This document shows, in pieces, positions 57,382 through 64,000 of a stretch of 64,000 bases of DNA. The position numbers and the translations under genes were made by a program. The first letter of the stretch is position 1, and each line of letters opens with the position of its first letter. The notes beneath the pieces were generated by a model. That model did not search any database. It had not been told where the DNA came from and saw only the letters and a program-made list of their open reading frames with translations. Origin of the DNA: Gari tellinella (lineage: Eukaryota > Mollusca > Bivalvia > Cardiida > Psammobiidae); NCBI GenBank assembly GCA_922989275.2, contig OV277862.1, positions 18,085,543 through 18,149,542 of the forward strand, in the 5' to 3' direction.

Positions 57382-57928
57382 CTTAAAGGGACTCGCAACC
57401 GGATGGTGTACTTGTCAAAATAAAATAAAATACTCAAATAAAAGCAAATTTGTGGCATTATTTGGCTTCTGACATTAAAAAAATATGATCAGTCCAAAAA
57501 AAGTCTCAAGAATCGTCACCGAATCTTAGATTTTTAGATATTTTCCATCGTTTTTCTATACCGACTAGTAGACGGTATAGTTGTTGTTGTTGCTTCTCTA
57601 CACGGGCTCAGAGATAAACACGAGCCGAATTACGAAGTTGCATGCACTTTCGATGACTACACATTGAAATACGTTAAATCGATCCGAGATAAACGGATAG
57701 TTCCGTGGTCCATTGGTCTAAGCGGTTTCCCCTATTTTGCCTTCTGTCCGCCAATGCCGGGCCCCGGGTTCGAATCCCACCAGAGACCAATATTTTTTTT
57801 TATTGAAATACATTTTTATAAACAGAATTTCTTATCCTAAACTAATTCTTTACCATTTATATAAGCGTTTGACACATATTTACAAATTACTATTTTTAAT
57901 GCACCATCTGGTTGCGAGTCGCTTTAAG
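57382..57928. mobile_element. 547-bp TIR element with tRNA-like cargo
   Basis: The left end CTTAAAGGGACTCGCAACC then GGATGGTG and the right end CACCATCTGG then TTGCGAGTCGCTTTAAG are inverted with few mismatches. A tRNA-like sequence sits inside. A small CTATACCG...CGGTATAG palindrome lies at about 57556. Confidence 0.8.
57702..57790 (+). tRNA. tRNA-like sequence (probable SINE head)
   Basis: A-box-like TGGTCCATTGGTCTAAGCGG and B-box GGGTTCGAATCCC with a long variable-region-like stretch between them. The acceptor ends do not pair well, and an A/T tail follows. More likely a pol III-derived repeat than a working tRNA gene. Confidence 0.4.
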
Positions 57929-57969
57929 CCACCAATCAAAAACGATATATTTGTAGTATTTGATACAAG

Positions 57970-58055
57970 TTTCAGCATAATGCAGGACGAAAGTAATGCA
58001 GAAGGTTCATATAGGAGCCTTTTGTATTACCTTTGTCCTGCATGTAGCAGTCATC
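57970..58055. repeat. hairpin, family A-like
   Basis: ATGCAGGACGAAAGTAATGC and TATTACCTTTGTCCTGCAT around AGAAGGTTCATATAGGAGCC. Confidence 0.6.
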
Positions 58056-58915
58056 TCTTTAAAGACCACCCTGCATCTTCCATCAGTGGTCGCTTAGAAC
58101 AGTCTCTTTGTATTCAGAAATTGAGATTTGTCGGCCTATAAGTCTCCATTCCTTTTCAAGCACAAATTGTTCGAAACTCTCCATTCCTGAAAACTGCCGG
58201 ACAGTTATTGAATGGCATAATAGTACAGGTGTGTTTTAAGTTTAATTAACGTTATGCGACCATTTTGTCAGTCAAACAGACCTGAACGTTGATCGTCCCT
58301 AATGGCCAAATTGCAATAGTATTGTCAAAAAGAAGTTCCGGTAATTTTCAAAACTCTGCAGGCATTTTCCAATATACTACAGAGAGCAACGTTATAATAT
58401 TTTCTAATTCTATTTAAAATACTTTTTTAATGTTGTTTTCTTTCTATCGATGTGTTATAATGAACAAGTCTTCCCAGCTAATTCAATAATGTTTTAAAAT
58501 TGCTGAGCGCCACCAAAACAAATTTCTCGGTCAACCTTTTATCAACTTGATCATGAATCAGTTTGACCTTTGGAATAATACAGTGTAATATGCATGCTTT
58601 AACTATTTATATTGCGATAAACCGTGTGGTACTACAACGAAATGCTACCACTAACAACCATGTTTTGACTCGATTCAACTTTTGAAAGGTATCTTATTTT
58701 TTCATGCAAATGTAACGAGACCCGGCCAATTCCATGAATTCGAACGAGAAAATAGTAAGCTTTTATCGTTTCCACCTTTGTCGCGGGTAAAGGCCCTTCG
58801 CATATGGGCGTTTTCTTGCGGGCGAGCGGAAATGCGTCTCGACGATATAGACTTTTTCCGTACGTGCTTATAATAGAAAATTTACATAAAGAAACTTTCG
58901 ATAAGCTTCATTGTC
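58056..58915. other. no supported gene
   Basis: A 63-codon plus-strand ORF at 58682 has no supporting signals. Nothing else recognised. Confidence 0.4.
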
Positions 58916-58990
58916 TGCCTCAGTAGCTCAGTTGGCAGAGTGATTGACTAGCGATCCAAGGATTCTAGGTTCGAAGCCCATTCGATTCAA
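58916..58990 (+). tRNA. tRNA-like sequence (pseudogene or SINE head)
   Basis: TAGCTCAGTTGGCAGAGTG is a near-perfect A-box/D-arm and GGTTCGAAGCC a B-box, but anticodon and acceptor stems do not close. It is followed by an inverted pair CCGATTTTATTGACTTGTCA (about 59010) / TGACAAGTCAATAAAATCGG (about 59144). Confidence 0.4.
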
Positions 58991-59189
58991 TTTTTTTTAA
59001 AATGCATTTTCCGATTTTATTGACTTGTCAGTCAATAACTCAGTAATCAAGGGACATGTTATGATTAGTCTTTGTTGGTTAGAATCAGTGTCTACTATAT
59101 TTTGTCCAATTATGTATCTCCATTTACGTTTTCGTTTAATGAATGACAAGTCAATAAAATCGGAATGTAAGATTTGATCGAACTATCAA

Positions 59190-59860
59190 GACACAAATTG
59201 AAGCTTACCAATCCTTTTGTGTCTGTTTTTGTACATTTTCAAGATCGATATTGCCTATTATAATATTTAAACAATATCATTAACCTTGTATGCAAGTCTA
59301 AGCATAACTTATAATGCATTTAAATGACAGAATTTCAACTGTATCTAGTCTTCAAATTTACCAATTTTCAAAAGAAAAACTGTAAATACAACAAATCCTT
59401 ACTATAATCTTTCCAATTTTTTCCCCCAACAATATGTTTGAATAGAATGAAAAAACCAACAACATTGAAGGAGTCATTTTTTGTAATTCAAGTTTTTATG
59501 AACAATTAGCATTTTACAAAATTTAAATAGCAGATAACATCTTTCTGAACATCTTTATTCAAAATTTGTTTTTATTTCCTTGTAAGGAATGTAATGAACA
59601 ACTTATTACACGAGACTTAGAGTAATTTGCTTTAATTTTGAGAAATACTTTCTCATCGAAATTTCAGGTTTTTGCTTAATAAAAAGATCTTTAAGACAAA
59701 CCAAACGATAAAGTTTGCCTATATTCACACAGATTGTTTATTAGACTAGTGTTATTCTTCAGGCAAAGTTTCATAACACTTTTCATGAAAAGTAAGCTTG
59801 CTAGAGAGCTACCTTAAGTACAGTGTTTTTGCTGGATCGGTGGAAAACTGGCTTAAGGAT
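59190..59860. other. no supported gene
   Basis: AT-rich single-copy-looking sequence. Confidence 0.4.
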
Positions 59861-59861
59861 G

Positions 59862-60778
59862 TCGGCCTGTCTTTTTGAGCATTATGAAATTTCCGAAAAA
59901 TTTTACGAACTCATTTCCCCAAAAATGGTAAGAACCCATTTTGGATGAATGCATACAGTCATAAAATACTATTTTCACGGGAAAATATTGGATTTTCTAT
60001 CCGGAAGGGACTTTTTAAGTTTTATGTCCTATTCGTAGTTTACAGCGTACACAGTTTTAATAGGTAGGTTGCATTTTGTTACATCCAATTTCATTTCAAT
60101 TTCTCAGAATATAAGCATGAAATTTTCATTGTAGTACAGTTTTAGTATAAAGTATGGATAATTCAATAGATCAATTGAAATTTTTTTGAAAAAAATATTT
60201 TTGGTAAAAATACACCAAAAAGTGAAAAAATGAGAAAAAATGGATTTGTTTAATAAAATGATTTATATCTTTTTTTTAAAAGATCCGGGACCCTGTGTTT
60301 TTATTTGCTATTTCACTAAAACTTTATGTTTGCAAGGCTAAAAATAACAAATAAAAATTTGGTAATTAGTTTGGTACAATTTGTAGGGCAAGTTTCACTG
60401 TGCCTTATTCTCCCACTATAAAAAAGTGGGTGGGGTAAATTTTACTCCTTTCCGGTGAAATCAAACATTTTTATTTGGGATCTTGACAAAACATTATTTT
60501 CAGGGTTTATTCTTACTATGGTAATATAAATTAGGATACTTTTTGTACAAATAGTGTGTTTAAATAAAGATTGAAAACCCGTAGTACAAAAAAGTAGGAG
60601 TTTTTGTGAAGCTTCAAACTTAGGGGGGTAGCCTTGAAAAATCTCAGATTGTGAACAAGAAAGGTCCGGTACCCCCACTTTTTTACCAGTTTTGTCATAG
60701 AAACTAATTTTACTGTCTGTATGCAAAGTTTGAAGAATTTGGTAATTACTTTCCAAAGGTGTACCTACCCCCTTAACT
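59862..60778. repeat. AT-rich interspersed repeat, weak terminal inversion
   Basis: It begins near CTTAAGGATGTCGGCC and ends near GGTGTACCTACCCCCTTAAC, which are weakly inverted. The interior has poly-A/T runs and G-rich strings. A 127-codon minus-strand ORF here has repeat-like composition. Confidence 0.35.
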
Positions 60779-60779
60779 C

Positions 60780-62320
60780 GGTAAAATTTTAGGCTTGCGT
60801 ATTTATAAAGCAACATTGCCCGCAAAATTAGCTAAATTGGAAGAATAATCGACATGGAGACATAATCGAATTGTATGCAGCAGGTTCTCGAACAAAGGAT
60901 GGAAATAGCGAAAATCGGAGCTGTACGGTAAAGCTACACCGGGAAGTAAATTAATGTAATGCTACGTCAGAAAGCGGATTCGATAATAAAGGGTTAAAAA
61001 ATTACCGAACGATTTGCCTCTTAAAAAAAGTTTCTGCCCCATAAGTATTATTCAAATACTAAAGTACCCTCCAAACGTTCTTGGAAAGCCACATTTAGCT
61101 GGATACACAAGTATCTATACTGAACGCAAGACCTATTCAGACAATTTCGACCGAGAGTCAGATTCCGTAAATCGCGGAACCTTATTCTCCATCCAAATTG
61201 TCTGAAACTCACATTCCGAAAGATTTATTGAAAAATATAGATTTTTATCAAAATTACGGCCATGTTTGTACACCCTTAGTGATAGGCATAATAATCAAAG
61301 CGCTGAAAGCGCTAAAGGCCTAGGGACTGGCATGATTAATGAACATAAGAAATTGTAGTGATGATATAGAAACAAAACTTCTTTTTTAAATCAATTTCTA
61401 CTAAGAAAATCACAATATTGTGCCATACAGTTGTTCTCAGTACCCGGATGCCGATATAGAGGTGCCGGGACGACTTTCAAAGTGACCCTGATCAGAAAAA
61501 TGGTTTGTATATCTATTAGCCATCTGAAGGCTGGACGAAATAAAGAAAATATGGACGCTTTCGAAATTATCCGTCGTATGAAGACTGTAGAGGCATTTTC
61601 ACAACTCAGGATTCAGTTCAGGAAACGAAATTTGGTTATGTTTTGTTGGCATTGATATAATGCATTACTTGTAGTTGTTGTAAGGATGTGAAACGCACGT
61701 GTATCGAATGAGCATCTATCCATGTGTAGTGGCGAAAGTGAACGTACTTAAGGAGACTTCGATAGTATACACATATGGCAGGGGTAACATGACAACACTC
61801 GTTGTGCGGTGTTTGGTTAAATACTAATCATTTTTATAAATATTTTATCGACTCTGCGTGTAAAATTGCATATGTAAAACAATTGAACGTGTTTTGTGTT
61901 ACTGTACTTCAAATATGAGCTTATTTTTACATGCCCTGTGCAATAGATTAGATCTATATTGTATTGCATTTGTTTTGAACTGATCCCATGAGAGATGGTA
62001 ATTTTTAAGCATGTCGAGTTTGGGTTGTTACTAATATTAGTCCTGTGTTTTAATTCCAGGATGAGCACCAGCACTGAGGAGGCTCACACCTATAGCCAAG
62101 GCATGAACGAAAGAAAATATATGATGAAATGTGCAAACATGGGCTAGAGACCAGCCTGCCGGAGATGTCCAAATGGCAACAGAAGTGGTGAAAGATGAAA
62201 GAGATAAAGAGTTTCAATCACCAATTGAATAGCACAGAAACAAAACAAGCATCCGACATAAATATTTGATTGCTTTATGTTGTGTAATTTCAGATCTCGT
62301 ATCATTTCAAAATGCGACAT
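60780..62320. other. no supported gene
   Basis: Short plus-strand ORFs (61014-61205, 61431-61655) have no splice or Kozak support. If they are exons of some gene I cannot show it. Confidence 0.4.
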
Positions 62321-62359
62321 GTCTAACCATTTACTGCATAGTTGTTTGCAGTATTGAAG

Positions 62360-62400
62360 ACAAACTGTTGCTTAAAGCAGACTGAAAGTAAAGCAGAGTT
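62360..62400. repeat. family A half-hairpin
   Basis: GCTTAAAGCAGACTGAAAGT then AAAGCAGAGTTATT; the second arm is missing. Confidence 0.5.
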
Positions 62401-62559
62401 ATTCAATAACATATTACAACCAATGAAAAATTTGGCAATCTCTTTTAGAGTTACATAATAAGTTATAACACCAAACGGCTCAGAACTCTTGATCTTCATT
62501 ATTTGCAAATAGTTTTCTGGTTTTGTTGTTGTTGTTCTGTATACTTTTAGCCCTATACT

Positions 62560-62785
62560 ATATAGCCTGTTTCAAGGTTTGAAGTCAGGTGATAACTTAA
62601 AGCAGATTGAAGGTAAAGCAAAATGCTTTATTTTAGCCTGTTTAAGGCTATTATCTGTGAGAATATAGAAAACATTTTTTATGATACCTATCCATGACTT
62701 TATAAATTGGACCTATTTTCTTCCTTGGAGGAATAAATTGATTGCATGAAAATAAGTATATATGGAGTAAAGAGTTTATCTACAT
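62560..62785. mobile_element. hairpin MITE, family A
   Basis: Hairpin at 62594-62655 (CTTAAAGCAGATTGAAGGTA / TAGCCTGTTTAAGG), then the GAATATAGAAAACATTTTTT and CCATGACTTTATAAATTGGA blocks, ending TATGGAGTAAAGAGTTTA. Confidence 0.75.
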
Positions 62786-62834
62786 TGTATTTAGATTTAA
62801 GAAATAACCTCCCTTTTATGACCACCAAAAAGAA

Positions 62835-62945
62835 GGCTAATTGATTGTATGAAAGAGGGGTGTCAAACAACAGCAAGTTGAAAATCAAACACATCTCTTT
62901 AATGAGCTTGCTGTTTTTCTTTCATCTTGCTTTAATCTGTCACAT
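62835..62945. repeat. hairpin, family A-like
   Basis: TGATTGTATGAAAGAGGGG ... AACAGCAAGTTG and GAGCTTGCTGTTTTTC ... TTTCATCTTGCTTTAATC. Confidence 0.5.
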
Positions 62946-63362
62946 GCCTTAAACACAAAATAATTAACACACTTTAATGGTTGCAATAGAGAGGGTTTAC
63001 CCTGTGAGAGTGTTGATGAAGAACCATATTGGTAATAGTTCTAGGAGGGAAATTTCAAAGAGAAAGACAGAAAATTATATCAATATATTTACTCAACAAA
63101 AATAATACAAAGTATTAAAAAGTTAATTTGCATACAGTATAAAGTATTTAAAACTCGTTCACAAACTAGTGATTTTTTAAAGAGAACTAGACCTATCACA
63201 AATGGTGATTCATACCCCCAGTAGGGTCTTGTCACAAGAGGTAAATGTTTCTGGGTAAAGTTGATGTGTGCACTTAAGTGCTCCCTTTGTATTGAAAGAT
63301 AAATGTTCATTTCGAATATGTAGCTGTATTTTGAGGAACCATTGATTGAAATCCTCTGAAGA

Positions 63363-63465
63363 CAGGTTGTAGCTTAATGCAGCTCAAAGTGCAGAACTGA
63401 GTTCCTGTCTTGTATAAAGCTTTTTTTTTATTACGTTTGAGGTGCATTAAGCTGCAACCTGTATA
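63363..63465. repeat. hairpin, family A-like
   Basis: CAGGTTGTAGCTTAATGCAG and GCATTAAGCTGCAACCTG arms are strong, with a decayed centre. Confidence 0.75.
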
Positions 63466-63514
63466 AAAGAAAGCTGATAAGACAACAATGTCGGGAGATA
63501 TGCGCACACATGGG

Positions 63515-63783
63515 TTAATCAACCCATTACTCCTTATCCTGTTTCTAGTTTTGAAGATATAAGACCGCTTAAAGCAGGATGAAAGTAAAGGAGAATGCAT
63601 TTTAAGGGGCATTCTGCTTTACTTTCAGCCTGCTTTAAGCTATTATCTGCTAGAATATAGAAAATATTTCCTATGATTTTTATATGAGACAGTATAAATT
63701 GAAAGTATTTTCTTCAGTCCGGGCCTGCAGTGGATGAATTAATTAAAGGCGTAAAAAGGTGTATTGATGGAGTAATGGGTTAA
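63515..63783. mobile_element. full-length hairpin MITE, family A (reference copy)
   Basis: The ends AACCCATTACTCC and GGAGTAATGGGTTAA are inverted, with (T)TAA outside CCC. The hairpin at 63567-63645 has arms GCTTAAAGCAGGATGAAAGT and TACTTTCAGCCTGCTTTAAG. It is the best-preserved copy, about 270 bp. Confidence 0.85.
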
Positions 63784-63954
63784 AGCCATAATGAATCGAA
63801 TGTAGATCTAAGATCAATTAAATAGAAACTGTATGATCTGGATCTAAATTCATGTGATGGAAAAGTTCTTTACAGTATACTACATGTACTTGGAAAGGTC
63901 TACCCTTTGTAATGCACATCACTTGTGGCAGTAAAAATGAGTTTTTCATGCTAT

Positions 63955-64000
63955 ATAGGCAAACAGTTTGGATCCAAATAAGACACTGAGTATACGTATT
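63955..64000. repeat. family B hairpin, cut by window end
   Basis: GGCAAACAGTTTGGATCCAA then ATAAGACACTGAG is a left arm without its partner. Confidence 0.6.

Noticed and set aside
57737..58141. 134-codon plus-strand ORF
   Set aside because: It starts in the tRNA-like segment, runs through the TIR of the 547-bp element and ends in a family A hairpin; not a gene.
58916..58990. Functional tRNA gene
   Set aside because: A- and B-boxes are good but anticodon and acceptor stems do not close; kept only as tRNA-like. The same reasoning applies to 35813, 37140 and 57702.
60442..60825. 127-codon minus-strand ORF, considered as an upstream RNF213 exon
   Set aside because: No clean acceptor or donor in the needed phase, and it lies in a repeat-like block with poly-A/T runs.

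Overview
The window is a piece of animal nuclear genome, most likely from a bivalve mollusc. The evidence is AT-rich DNA, spliced genes with GT/AG introns and long introns, no bacterial-style gene packing, and a dense load of short non-autonomous repeats of the kind familiar from clam genomes (elements ending in an AGGTGAGCTAA-type terminus, hairpin MITEs, tRNA-derived SINEs). The bivalve assignment is inference from repeat style and gene family, not from a database match.

One gene dominates: an RNF213 (mysterin)-like giant AAA+ ATPase/E3 ligase on the minus strand. Its last exon is one uninterrupted 11.9 kb reading frame (30306 down to 18387). An upstream exon of 1,700 bases lies at 56409 down to 54710. 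The two join in frame across a 24.4 kb intron: a phase-2 donor after AG, then an acceptor starting A, giving one Arg codon at the junction. Together they encode about 4,539 residues. The 5' exons and start codon lie beyond 64000. Both catalytic-type AAA+ units are intact, but I see no RING finger. An acidic Asp/Glu/Ser-rich stretch lies just before the place where the RING would be expected, and the C-terminal RZ-like zinc finger is cysteine-rich and altered.

Layout: 1-16100 is repeats (hairpin MITEs, a Helitron-like element, 45-bp and 85-bp tandem arrays, a perfect 214-bp tandem duplication beside a perfect 43-bp-arm hairpin). 16150-18386 holds a possible 69-residue ORF, bivalve-type tandem repeats, and a 469-bp TA-flanked TIR element carrying an exon-like ORF. 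18387-30306 is the giant exon. 30307-54709 is the intron, with a 3.2 kb TIR element, two mariner remnants, a 1.5 kb tandem duplication in which one copy carries a 2.5 kb palindromic foldback insertion and the other is the empty site, Helitron-like elements, minisatellites, and a possible nested plus-strand gene or pseudogene at 49973-52146 with CRE-type sites around its first exon. 54710-56409 is the upstream RNF213 exon. 56410-64000 is further repeats, including a TIR element with a tRNA-like cargo and more TTAA-flanked hairpins.

The most unusual signals are the RING-less RNF213 architecture, the foldback with its empty site, a large set of hairpin elements bounded by TTAA plus CCC (piggyBac-like) across the window, and tRNA-like sequences embedded in inverted-repeat elements.
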